The translations under genes were made by a program, and so were the position numbers. A stretch of 64,000 nt of DNA from CAYGAW01 sp964492135. Lineage in GTDB: Bacteria > Chloroflexota > Anaerolineae > UBA7937 > B3-Chlor. The DNA lies in contig CAZBJW010000001.1 of NCBI GenBank assembly GCA_964492135.1, positions 27,353 through 91,352 of the forward strand. Direction: 5' to 3'. The notes under the pieces are model-generated. The model was not told the origin of the DNA and searched no databases. It saw only the letters and a program-made list of their open reading frames with translations. Numbering within the stretch: position 1 is the first letter of the stretch; the number at the start of each line of letters is the position of its first letter. Shown here in pieces: positions 42,720-50,751 of the stretch.

Positions 42720-43273
42720 CCTTTGCCCTCACGCAGGGCCACGAAGATGGCGTGAAGGATTACCCACTGCCCATCCTCAACGTGTTGCATGTGTTTGGAG
42801 GGCACGATAACGCACACATCTACCCTGTCCTTAAGTTCCCCGCCTTCAGAGCCAGTGATGCCAATGGTGACCAGCCCGTGCTCGCGTGCCACATCGATGG
42901 CCCGCAGCACGTTGGCTGAACTGCCGCTGGAACTGATGGCGATCGCCACATCGCCTGGCTCACTGAGCGAGACCAGTGGCTCGGCGAAGACCGTCTCGTA
43001 GCCGAAGTCGTTGGCATAGGCGGTCAAGAGCGGGATGTTGTCGTTCAGGGCCATCACCTTGAAGCGCGGCTGGCCCTCCCGCACCGTACCTTTGCCCAAA
43101 TCAGTAGCAAAATGTGAGGCCATGGCCGCGCTGCCGCCATTGCCGAAGACAAAGATTCGCCGTCCCTCAGTCCGCGCTTGCTCCAAGAGAGCGGTCACAT
43201 CGGCGATGCGGTCATGCCGCAGTTGTTGTAGTACCTCAGAGACATCGCGGAGGTATGCTTGTATAGTTTCCAT
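42716..43273 (-). CDS. gmhA: SIS-domain phosphoheptose isomerase-like protein
   Basis: This 185-residue SIS protein is GmhA-like: FVFGNGGSAAMASHFATDL, AIAISSSGSSANVLRAIDVA, and HVEDGQWVILHAI at the end. GmhA converts sedoheptulose 7-phosphate to D-glycero-D-manno-heptose 7-phosphate. With an HldE-like kinase and HAD phosphatase in the same run, a heptose route is possible; but an ABC sugar importer leads the operon, so catabolic use is equally likely. GGAGAG lies before ATG 43273. Confidence 0.8.
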   Translation of the reverse strand: METIQAYLRDVSEVLQQLRHDRIADVTALLEQARTEGRRIFVFGNGGSAAMASHFATDLGKGTVREGQPRFKVMALNDNIPLLTAYANDFGYETVFAEPLVSLSEPGDVAIAISSSGSSANVLRAIDVAREHGLVTIGITGSEGGELKDRVDVCVIVPSKHMQHVEDGQWVILHAIFVALREGKG

Positions 43274-43288
43274 AATATTTGTTCTCTC

Positions 43289-44167
43289 CTATCCCTTCAG
43301 AGACCCGGCCAGCAGCCCGCGCATGAAGTAGCGCCCCAGGAAGATGTATACCAACAAGGTGGGCAGAGCCGCTATAAGTGCCCCGGCCATCTGCACGTTC
43401 CACTCGACGATGTAGCTGCCAGCTAGGTTGTTCAATCCTACGGTGATGGGCTGAATGTTAGGGTTTTGGGCTATAGTGACCGCGAACAAGAAATCGTTCC
43501 AGATAGAAGTGAACTGCCATATCATCACCACCACGAAGCCAGGCAACGAAAGTGGAAACAGGACATGACGATAGATGCCGAAAATGGTCGCCCCGTCAAT
43601 CTTGGCTGCCTCGATCAGCTCAGTAGGCACAGTGGCGTAGTAGTTGCGGAAGATGAGGGTACAGATGGGGATGCCATAGACCACATGGACGAAGACGAGG
43701 CCAGGGATGGTGCCGTAGAGTCCCATCTTGTGTAGCACTTGCACCAATGGGATGAGGATGCTCTGATAGGGGATGAACATCCCGAAGAGAAGAAGCGTGA
43801 AGAGGATATCCGAGCCACGGAACTTCCACTTGGATAAGACGTAGCCGTTTATGGAGCCGAGCATGGCGGAGATGATCGTGGCCGGGATGGTGAGGTAGAC
43901 GCTGTTGAAGAAGTTCGAGGAAATCCCCTCAAACCCGAAGCCGCCGAACCAGGCCTTTTTGAAACTGTCGACGTGCAATCCCAACGGCAGGTCCCACATG
44001 CGATAGAGGCTGACCTCGGCGAAGCTCTTCATGCCGGTGATGACGAGGACGTACACAGGCATCAGGTAGAATGCAGCGAAGGCGATCAAGATGGCATAGA
44101 TCAACAATCGCGGCCACCACACCCTCGACCTCAAACCCTTACGCAAGGAATGCGGTTTCGCTATCAT
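43289..44167 (-). CDS. Sugar ABC importer permease, MalG-type
   Basis: A 292-residue permease with six hydrophobic segments and the EAA loop ELIEAAKIDGATIFGIYRHV near residue 200, the contact point for the ATPase. It belongs to the CUT1 carbohydrate importers. It overlaps the MalF-type gene by four bases (ATGA). No ATPase gene is in the module, so a shared MsmX-like ATPase from elsewhere must drive it. Confidence 0.92.
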   Translation of the reverse strand: MIAKPHSLRKGLRSRVWWPRLLIYAILIAFAAFYLMPVYVLVITGMKSFAEVSLYRMWDLPLGLHVDSFKKAWFGGFGFEGISSNFFNSVYLTIPATIISAMLGSINGYVLSKWKFRGSDILFTLLLFGMFIPYQSILIPLVQVLHKMGLYGTIPGLVFVHVVYGIPICTLIFRNYYATVPTELIEAAKIDGATIFGIYRHVLFPLSLPGFVVVMIWQFTSIWNDFLFAVTIAQNPNIQPITVGLNNLAGSYIVEWNVQMAGALIAALPTLLVYIFLGRYFMRGLLAGSLKG

Positions 44168-45063
44168 ACCTCAGCCTCCCTACGCAGGCTGTAGGTCAGA
44201 TACGGAACGATAAGGATCCCAACCATCACCAACAGGATGGTGGCGATGGAAGCCCCTTGAGCGAACCGGTTACTCTGGAAGGTCGTGTCCCACATGAAGT
44301 AGGCCGGCACATCGGTGGAAAAGCCTATGCCTGGGCCGGTCATGGCCACCACCAGGTCGTAAATCTTGAGGGCGATATGTCCCAGGACGATAACGGCGCC
44401 GAGAGTGATAGGCCGCAAGAGGGGCACGATGACATGGTAAAGGATCTGCAACTCGCTGGCCCCGTCGACCCGCGCCGCCTCCCGCAACTCCTCGGGAATG
44501 CCCCGCAGGCCGGCTAGGTACATGGCCATCACGTACCCGGACATCTGCCAAACGGCCGCGATGACCACAGCCTTGATCCCGATCTTGGGGTCGGTGTACC
44601 AACCGGTCTTAAGGAGATTTAACCCTGCCTTCTCGAAGAGCAGGTTGACCCCTGTGCTGCCCATTTCAACGCTGCCGGGGTTGAGCAACCAGCGCCAGGC
44701 TATGCCGGTGACGATGAAGGAGATGGCCATGGGAAAGAGGAAGATGCTGCGGAAGAGGTTTTCGCCCTTGATGCGCTGGTCGAGCAGGACGGCGAGCAGG
44801 AAACCCATGGCCAGACACGAGATGAGAAACAGCACGGTAAAGACGACCATGTTCCGCATGTCTATCTGGAAGCGCGCGTTAGCAACCAATTTCTGGTAGT
44901 TGCGCAGGCCGGCCAGGGAAAAATCAGGGAGCAGCTTGTTCCACTTGGTCAGCGATACGAAGCCGGTGAAACCGATGAAGCCATATACGAAGATGGCGAT
45001 AGCGATGGCCGAGGGGAGGATCAACAGAATAGGAGTGATTCGCTCCCAGTCCAAACGTCGCAT
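44164..45063 (-). CDS. Sugar ABC importer permease, MalF-type
   Basis: The 299-residue permease has six hydrophobic segments and the EAA loop EELREAARVDGASELQILYHV near residue 200 (two motif halves). ATG 45063 has AGGAGGGGG upstream; the longer frame would run through the hairpin and is rejected. It forms the channel with the MalG-type protein. Confidence 0.92.
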   Translation of the reverse strand: MRRLDWERITPILLILPSAIAIAIFVYGFIGFTGFVSLTKWNKLLPDFSLAGLRNYQKLVANARFQIDMRNMVVFTVLFLISCLAMGFLLAVLLDQRIKGENLFRSIFLFPMAISFIVTGIAWRWLLNPGSVEMGSTGVNLLFEKAGLNLLKTGWYTDPKIGIKAVVIAAVWQMSGYVMAMYLAGLRGIPEELREAARVDGASELQILYHVIVPLLRPITLGAVIVLGHIALKIYDLVVAMTGPGIGFSTDVPAYFMWDTTFQSNRFAQGASIATILLVMVGILIVPYLTYSLRREAEV

Positions 45064-45083
45064 ACACCCCCTCCTAAGTGTGG

Positions 45084-45118
45084 AGTGAGGCAGCCCGACC
45101 GGGCCGGGCTGCCTCACT
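45084..45118 (-). promoter_or_regulatory. Intercistronic hairpin after the sugar-binding-protein gene
   Basis: AGTGAGGCAGCCCG (45084-45097) and CGGGCTGCCTCACT (45105-45118) form a perfect 14-bp stem with a 7-nt loop, between the binding-protein stop and the ribosome site of the first permease. No T-run follows on the minus strand, so it is more likely an mRNA stabiliser or partial terminator, giving excess binding protein. Confidence 0.75.
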
Positions 45119-45140
45119 TTGGTCCTTTCGATGAAAGGCT

Positions 45141-46655
45141 CTACTGGCAGACGTCAGCGTCCACGCACGCCTGCTGCAGGGCAGCCTGGGTGCTGGCCAC
45201 ATCCCCACTGGGGACGAAGAGGACGATGGCGTCCTTGAAGTCAGTGACCCAGGACTCGATGGCCGCCGCGCCGTGGACCAGGCTGGGCACGATGGCATCC
45301 ATGGCCCAGTCAGCCATGGCCGACTGCAGGTACTCGTTGAACAGGGCCGGGTCGCAGTCGGTGCGGGCGCAAATGGAACCCTTCTTGGGGTTGAAGGCCT
45401 CCTGGCCCGCCTTGGAGCCGCAGACCTTGACCCAGGCGATGGCGTTGTCGCGGTTCGGGGCTTCCTTCGGGAGGGAGAAGCTGTCGGACAGGGCGACGAA
45501 AATGCCCTTGGTGCCCGGCGGTGGCGCCCAGCCGTAGTCGGTGTAGCCCTGGGCCTGGAACCAACCGTTGGTCCAGTCACCCATGATCATCATGGCGCCC
45601 TTGTTGTCAATGAGATAGTGGCCCGCCCCGTCCCAACTGAGGGCCGGATGGTCGGTGTTGACGTAGGTAAGCATGCGCTTGAAGTTCTCTAGCGCCTGGG
45701 TGACACAGCCATCGGTCCACGGAACCGCGCCCGTCCACAGCCCCTTGTACTTCTCGGCTCCGCAGGTACCCGCCAGGACGTCCTCGAAGACATGGGGGGC
45801 CTCCCAGCCGCCGCTGGTGCCCATGGCCAGGGCTACCACGCCCCGAGCCTTCAGCGCATCGGCCACCGCCCAGAACTCGTCCCAGGTGGTGGGCGGCGTC
45901 AGGCCTGCCTCCGTGAAGATCGACTTGTCGTACCAGAGGATGTTGGAGCGGTGGATGTTGACCGGGACTCCCCAGTAGTGCCCCTTGTACTTGAGAAGTG
46001 TGAGCAAATCGGCCGGGAAGACGGTCTCTAACCCCTCCGAGATGTAGATATCATCCAGCGGCTCCAGGTAGGTCTCCGGGTCGTAACCCTCGACCTCCAG
46101 GCCGGCGTGCAACTGGAAGGTATCGGGCGGATCTCCGGCGATCAGGCGCGTCTTGAGAACGGGCCTGAAGACGAAGCCAGCGCCTCCGGCTATGGTAGCG
46201 TTGACGATCTGGACGTCAGGATACTTCGCGGCATAGATATCGAACAGCCCCCTGAGCCCCTCAGCCTCACCGCCCGCCGTCCACCAGCTTGCGACGACGA
46301 GCTGGCCCTTGGCGCCGGCGGGGAAGAGCAACTCTGGCTTGCTGGGGTCGTAGGTGGCTAGGAACTCCTCGGCATCCTCAGGGCTGGGGATGCGCAACTT
46401 TTGCCCCGGGAAGATGAGGTCGGCGTTTTCGATCCGGGCATAGCTGCTATCTTCCAGGTTCATCTCGTTGGTGAAAGCCATGATGGCCGGCCAGGCGAAG
46501 CCGTTGCCCAGGTACTTCTCCGCTAGATCCCATAGGGTGTCGTCCAGTACGACATAGACATCCTCTTGGCTAAGCGGGGCAGCGCTGACCACGCTCAGGC
46601 CCAGGGTCAGTAGCAAGGCAACTGCCAGAACCAAATAGATAGTCCTCTTAGACAT
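45141..46655 (-). CDS. Sugar-binding protein with N-terminal LysM domain
   Basis: The 504-residue protein starts with a standard signal peptide (TIYLVLAVALLLTLGLSVVSAAP) without a lipobox. Residues about 32-92 form a LysM-like domain: VVLDDTLWDLAEKYLGNGFAWPAI, then IENADLIFPGQKLRIPSPED. The rest is a CUT1 extracellular binding protein (LVVASWWTAGGEAEGLRGLFDIY, WYDKSIFTEAGLTPPTTWDEFW, MIMGDWTNGWFQAQGY). LysM binds peptidoglycan glycans, so the receptor is probably held at the cell wall instead of by a lipid. AAGGAGGAAGC precedes the ATG. It heads the sugar transporter genes. Confidence 0.9.
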   Translation of the reverse strand: MSKRTIYLVLAVALLLTLGLSVVSAAPLSQEDVYVVLDDTLWDLAEKYLGNGFAWPAIMAFTNEMNLEDSSYARIENADLIFPGQKLRIPSPEDAEEFLATYDPSKPELLFPAGAKGQLVVASWWTAGGEAEGLRGLFDIYAAKYPDVQIVNATIAGGAGFVFRPVLKTRLIAGDPPDTFQLHAGLEVEGYDPETYLEPLDDIYISEGLETVFPADLLTLLKYKGHYWGVPVNIHRSNILWYDKSIFTEAGLTPPTTWDEFWAVADALKARGVVALAMGTSGGWEAPHVFEDVLAGTCGAEKYKGLWTGAVPWTDGCVTQALENFKRMLTYVNTDHPALSWDGAGHYLIDNKGAMMIMGDWTNGWFQAQGYTDYGWAPPPGTKGIFVALSDSFSLPKEAPNRDNAIAWVKVCGSKAGQEAFNPKKGSICARTDCDPALFNEYLQSAMADWAMDAIVPSLVHGAAAIESWVTDFKDAIVLFVPSGDVASTQAALQQACVDADVCQ

Positions 46656-46770
46656 CTCTTGCTTCCTCCTTCTTTGGAACTAAAACCACTTCCAGAACGC
46701 CATGGCCATTCTCTTCAGAGGCATCCCCCCTTTCTGGTGGTCTATCGCCTAGGGGCTTACAAGGTAGGCA

Positions 46771-46784
46771 GGGGGATAACCCCC
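46771..46784 (-). terminator. Weak hairpin after the SUMF1-like gene
   Basis: GGGGG-ATAA-CCCCC forms a short perfect hairpin just downstream of the stop at 46789 on the minus strand. There is no T-run, so termination would be partial at best. Confidence 0.35.
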
Positions 46785-46788
46785 CAGG

Positions 46789-47634
46789 CTAACGAGCGCA
46801 GCGGAAACCGAGGTCGTCGTTTCTGGCCTCCTCGGAGCTGGCAAACCGGTTGCTGGTGCGCGCCAGTTCCGTATCCTCGAACCAACCTCCTCCTCGGATC
46901 ACGCGGTATTTCTCACCGAAGTAGGGAGACTCATAATCGCTCCCCGGGTAAGCCTTGTACCAATCGGAGGCCCACTCTCTTACATTCCCCACCATATCCA
47001 TCACCCCGTAGGGGCTGGCCCCCTCAGGAAAACTGCCTACGATGGTCGTGTCTCTATAGCCTGCCTCCCTGGTGTTGGCCTTGGTGGGATCCCAATCGTT
47101 ACCCCAGGGGTAGATATACCCTTCCGTGCCTCGGGCTGCCTTCTCCCATTCTGCCTCCGTAGGCAACCTCTTCCCAGCCCATTCACAATAGGCTTGGGCA
47201 TCGTTCCAGGTGACTTTAACCACCGGATGCTGAGGTCTGCCCTCAGCATAGTTCTGCCATGTCTGGCTCTCCCCTGCCCTCTCTGCCTCCGTCTCATAGC
47301 CTGTCTCGGTCACGAACCTCTCGAATTCCTCGTTTGTCACCTCGAACTTGTCGATCTCAAAGGCATCGACATGGACCTCGTGTGGTGGTCTCTCGTCCTC
47401 GTGGTCGCTGCCCATGAGGAACTCGCCGGCTGGGATAGCGACCATCGCTTTTTCTTCTGCCTCCTCCGTAGGAAGAGAGGTAGGTGTGGGCGGAGGCGGC
47501 ACCTTGGTAGGGGTAGCCAATACCTTTATCGGGGTAAACTCAGGCAGCGGTGTTGGTGTCAGAGAGGGCTCGCCAGCATCTCCGCAGCCGACAGCCAAGG
47601 CTAACAGCAGGAAAACCCACGACCATTTTGTCAT
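46789..47634 (-). CDS. SUMF1/FGE-domain lipoprotein without the catalytic cysteine pair
   Basis: The 281-residue protein has a lipoprotein signal (WVFLLLALAVGC), a Thr/Pro linker (residues about 25-58) and a formylglycine-generating-enzyme-like domain: VAIPAGEFLMGSD, HEVHVDAFEIDKFEVTNEEFERFV, GKRLPTEAEWEKAARG, GVMDMVGNVREWASDWY, and a GFRCAR end. In true FGE a pair of cysteines lies before the final RC(A/V)R block; here that stretch (GGGWFEDTELARTSNRF) has none, so it probably cannot make formylglycine and is a structural or sugar-related outer protein. It is first in the transcript of the sugar module, behind a good promoter. Confidence 0.88.
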   Translation of the reverse strand: MTKWSWVFLLLALAVGCGDAGEPSLTPTPLPEFTPIKVLATPTKVPPPPTPTSLPTEEAEEKAMVAIPAGEFLMGSDHEDERPPHEVHVDAFEIDKFEVTNEEFERFVTETGYETEAERAGESQTWQNYAEGRPQHPVVKVTWNDAQAYCEWAGKRLPTEAEWEKAARGTEGYIYPWGNDWDPTKANTREAGYRDTTIVGSFPEGASPYGVMDMVGNVREWASDWYKAYPGSDYESPYFGEKYRVIRGGGWFEDTELARTSNRFASSEEARNDDLGFRCAR

Positions 47635-47798
47635 TGGCCCTGCCTCCGAATGTGTCGCGCCTCTTGGGCTATGAAATACATCTACTCGCTCGATCGAAAA
47701 GCAGTAAGCAGGTGTCTTACCTACCTCTTAACCGCGCCATCCGAATCCCACACACTGTTTAACAGTTATTTGGCTTTGTGAAGGGTATCACTGATTGT

Positions 47799-47827
47799 AT
47801 GATAGCACATTGAGCATATCAAGTCAA
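47799..47827 (-). promoter_or_regulatory. Sigma-70 promoter of the sugar module
   Basis: On the minus strand TTGACT (47822-47827) and TATCAT (47799-47804) are spaced by 17 bp, giving a start near 47792 and a 5' leader of about 155 nt before the SUMF1-like gene. The comM copy 3 repeat begins only about 13 bp upstream of the -35 element. Confidence 0.7.
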
Positions 47828-47840
47828 GACGTTTGCATAG

Positions 47841-48338
47841 GTGAGCCGGTGAAAGAGTGCACCTGCTCGCCGGCGATAGTGACTCGATATCAGAAGAGGC
47901 TCTCTGGTCCTCTATTGGACAGGATAGACATCCATGTGGAGGTGCCTCGAGTAGAGTATGAGAAGTTGGCTAGCGAATCGGCGCTAGGGAGGTCGGAGCC
48001 GGTTCGCAGGAGGGTAGAGGAAGCCAGGGAGAGGCAGAGGAGGAGGTTTGAGGGGAGGCGACTTAGTTGCAATGGTGAGATGGGGCCTGGGGAGGTGAGG
48101 GAGTATTGCTCGCTTGATGATGGGGGGAGGAGCCTGCTCAGGTCGGCGATGCAACAGTTACAGATGAGTGCCCGGGCCTTTCATCGCATCTTGAAGTTGG
48201 CTCGTACCATAGCGGGCTTGACTGGAGAGGAGGAGATCACCACCGCACGTTTGGCGGAGGCTATACAGTATCGGCCCCGGAGGCAGATGTGAGCAGGGAC
48301 AGACCTAGGATGTTGACACGAACTATATCTAGAGTTAG
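47841..48338 (+). pseudogene. comM: comM 3' fragment, copy 3
   Basis: From 47841 to the stop at 48290-48292 one frame encodes about 148 residues of the ComM C-terminal half: EPVKECTCSPAIVTRYQKRL, GPLLDRIDIHVEVPR, then MQQLQMSARAFHRILKLAR and RRQM. It lacks the Walker motifs and any start. Homology with copy 1 continues for about 43 bp past the stop. The frame is intact, unlike in copies 1 and 2. Its left edge abuts the sugar-module promoter and its right edge truncates lpd. Confidence 0.88.
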
Positions 48339-48453
48339 GAGGTGTCCTTTTCGATTAGGGTCACCTGAGCGCCCAGTTGGGCGGCTCCAATCGCAGCTAC
48401 ATAGCCACCGGGGCCTCCGCCGATTACTAGGATGCTCTTGTGGCCAATGCTCT
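48339..48453 (-). pseudogene. lpd: Truncated dihydrolipoamide dehydrogenase (E3)
   Basis: On the minus strand a frame reads HKSILVIGGGPGGYVAAIGAAQ, then LGAQVTLIEKDTS, the FAD-binding N-terminus of dihydrolipoamide dehydrogenase, and ends where the comM repeat begins. No ATG/GTG/TTG is in frame after the preceding in-frame TAG; a one-base deletion in an original MATKSILVIG start (TTG GCC ACA A-AG) explains this. It follows the E2 gene directly, as lpd does in such operons. More than 90% of the gene is missing. Confidence 0.8.
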
Positions 48454-48470
48454 GCTCCCTATCCTATCGA

Positions 48471-49676
48471 CTAAGGAGATGAAGCTATACTATTAAAGAA
48501 TGAAGCGGGATTTTCGATGTAATCCTTCAGACTCTGCAGGAACTGTGACCCGATAACGCCATCCAGAACGCGGTGGTCAATGGACAAAGTCAGCCTCATC
48601 ATGGGTCTTATTGTTATCTGTCCGTCTCTCACCACTGCTTTGTCGGCAATACGACCAACAGCTAGAATAGCCGCCTCGGGGGGTTGGAGGATGGCGCTGA
48701 ACTGGTCTATCCCAAACATTCCTAGGTTGGAAATGGTAAAAGTACTATCTCTCATCTCGACCATACTGAGTTTGCCATCCCTTGCCCGCTGAGTTAGCTC
48801 AGCTCTGGCTTGGGTAATCTCCGCCAACGACTTCTGGTTGGCTTGGCGAATGACTGGGACAAGCAGCCCTCCTTTAACAGCGGTAACCAAACCTATATCG
48901 ATTCGCTTAAAGAGTTTGACTGACCCATCAACATAGGCGCAATTCACGGCGGGGTTATCCTCTAGCGCTTTTGCCACCATCTTAAGAATCAAATCGGTAA
49001 CGGTCAATCGAATTCCAGTCTCCTTCTCTATCAGCGGCACCAATTGCTGGCGGGTCTCCCCGAATTCCCGGGTGTCAACCTCAATTGTCAGGTAGAAATG
49101 CGGCGCTTGTAAGCTTTCGGTCATACGCCGGGCAATGACCTTTCGCATCGAAGATAGTGGTATCACCTCCTCTTCAGCCAGTCCCGGCTCTTCCTGGACA
49201 GGCTGAGTGGCAGCTGCCTTGCTCTCCTCCACCGCCCGCAGGAGATCTTCCCTGACTATCCTGCCGCCCGGCCCCGTTCCCTTTACCGTGGCAATATCAA
49301 CACCATATTCTTGGGCTATCTTCCTGGCTATCGGGGAAGCCTTTATGTCTCGGGCTTCCTTGGGCACCTCGGGCACTTCAACCTGTGCCTCTCCCTTGGC
49401 CGTAGTTACAGGCTCTGGAACCTCAGGTGCTTCCTCTCCTGGCTGAAGGATAAAGGCGATGATTGCCCCCACAGGCACCTCATCCCCCTCTTTCACCATT
49501 ACCTTGCTTAAGATGCCCGATTCCTCGGCCTCAATCTCAAAGGCCACTTTCTCGGTTTCTATTTCAAGAATGGTCTCCCCCTTTTCCACCCAGTCTCCCT
49601 CTTCCTTCACCCACTTCACGATTTTTCCTGTGAGCATCGCTTCATCGAGTTTAGGTAATATCACTGCGGTAGCCAT
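48471..49676 (-). CDS. Dihydrolipoamide acyltransferase (E2)
   Basis: This 401-residue E2 has an N-terminal lipoyl domain with the lipoylated lysine at about K43 (EIETEKVAFEIEA), a linker, a peripheral-subunit-binding domain near residues 115-150 (ASPIARKIAQEYGVDIATVKGTGPGGRI in two blocks), and the catalytic domain ending with the active-site SIDHRVLDG. It transfers the acyl group to CoA in a pyruvate, 2-oxoacid or acetoin dehydrogenase complex. It follows the E1beta gene on the same strand and is followed by a truncated lpd. Confidence 0.92.
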   Translation of the reverse strand: MATAVILPKLDEAMLTGKIVKWVKEEGDWVEKGETILEIETEKVAFEIEAEESGILSKVMVKEGDEVPVGAIIAFILQPGEEAPEVPEPVTTAKGEAQVEVPEVPKEARDIKASPIARKIAQEYGVDIATVKGTGPGGRIVREDLLRAVEESKAAATQPVQEEPGLAEEEVIPLSSMRKVIARRMTESLQAPHFYLTIEVDTREFGETRQQLVPLIEKETGIRLTVTDLILKMVAKALEDNPAVNCAYVDGSVKLFKRIDIGLVTAVKGGLLVPVIRQANQKSLAEITQARAELTQRARDGKLSMVEMRDSTFTISNLGMFGIDQFSAILQPPEAAILAVGRIADKAVVRDGQITIRPMMRLTLSIDHRVLDGVIGSQFLQSLKDYIENPASFFNSIASSP

Positions 49677-49741
49677 CTTAATACCCCCATTGGTTTTTCC
49701 TCAGCTTTTGCCTTTGAAGCTGAAGCATCGGCTTAGCCAGA

Positions 49742-50734
49742 TTACTGCTCAGGGACCTCCTTAGCTATCAAGTCTCGAGCCCCAGCTATAATATCGTTCT
49801 CATTGGGGAGGACATAATCCTCTAATTTAGGGTTGAAGGGGATAGGCGAATCCAGAGCTGCCACTCGCTTAATCGGCGCGTCTAGGTAATCGAAAGCCTT
49901 CTCGGCAGCAATGGCGGCTACCTCGGCACCAAATCCTCCCGTCTTACAGGCCTCATGAACTATCATTAATCTGCCCGTTTTCTTCACCGAGTTCAGTATC
50001 GTATCCTCATCTAGAGGCTTCAGCGTCCGCGGGTCGATTACCTCTAAAGATATGCCGTCCTTTTTCAGGGTCTCAGCAGCCTGCAAAGCCAGATTAACGC
50101 TTTGTGAAATGGCGACAACGGTAATGTCGCTGCCCTGGCGTTTAATCTCTGCTTTCCCCAGTGGCACTAGGTACTCCTCTTCGGGAACCTCCCCCTTCAT
50201 GCCATAAAGCCCCTTGTGTTCGATGAATATAACCGGATTACAATCTCTTATGCTGGACTTGAGCAGTCCTTTGGCATCATACGGATTGGACGGCATAACC
50301 ACGATAAGCCCCGGTATATGAGTATATAATGCCTCCAGAGACTGAGAGTGGTGAACTCCGGCGGACCTGCCTCCGCCACCCTGGGTTCGTATCACCAGCG
50401 GCACCTTTACCATGCCACCAGTCATATAGCGGAACTTCGCTATCTGGTTAAAGATTTGATCAAGGGCAATGAGCGAGAAGTCAATATACATGATCTCGGC
50501 TACCGGTCGCATCCCTACTAAAGCGGCTCCCAGCGCGGCACCGGCTATCGCTGATTCAGCTAAAGGCGTATTCCTTACCCTATCATGTCCGAACTCATCC
50601 ACTAACCCCTGTGTTACCTTATAGGGGCCGCCATATTCGGCTATATCTTCGCCCAAGATGAAAACTGACTCGTCACGCTTCATCTCCTCCCTAAGCGCTT
50701 CACGTAGCGCCTCTCTGTAGGTTAACTCTCGCAT
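49742..50734 (-). CDS. 2-oxoacid/acetoin dehydrogenase E1 beta subunit
   Basis: The 330-residue transketolase-like subunit shows the family start TYREALREALREEMKRDESVFILGEDIAEYGG, GMRPVAEIMYIDF, and a C-terminal LMIVHEACKTGGFGAEVAA. It forms the decarboxylating E1 heterotetramer with the alpha subunit encoded 17 bp upstream. Pyruvate versus acetoin or branched-chain 2-oxoacids cannot be separated by eye. Confidence 0.92.
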   Translation of the reverse strand: MRELTYREALREALREEMKRDESVFILGEDIAEYGGPYKVTQGLVDEFGHDRVRNTPLAESAIAGAALGAALVGMRPVAEIMYIDFSLIALDQIFNQIAKFRYMTGGMVKVPLVIRTQGGGGRSAGVHHSQSLEALYTHIPGLIVVMPSNPYDAKGLLKSSIRDCNPVIFIEHKGLYGMKGEVPEEEYLVPLGKAEIKRQGSDITVVAISQSVNLALQAAETLKKDGISLEVIDPRTLKPLDEDTILNSVKKTGRLMIVHEACKTGGFGAEVAAIAAEKAFDYLDAPIKRVAALDSPIPFNPKLEDYVLPNENDIIAGARDLIAKEVPEQ

Positions 50735-50751
50735 TTCTCACCCCCTTGCCT

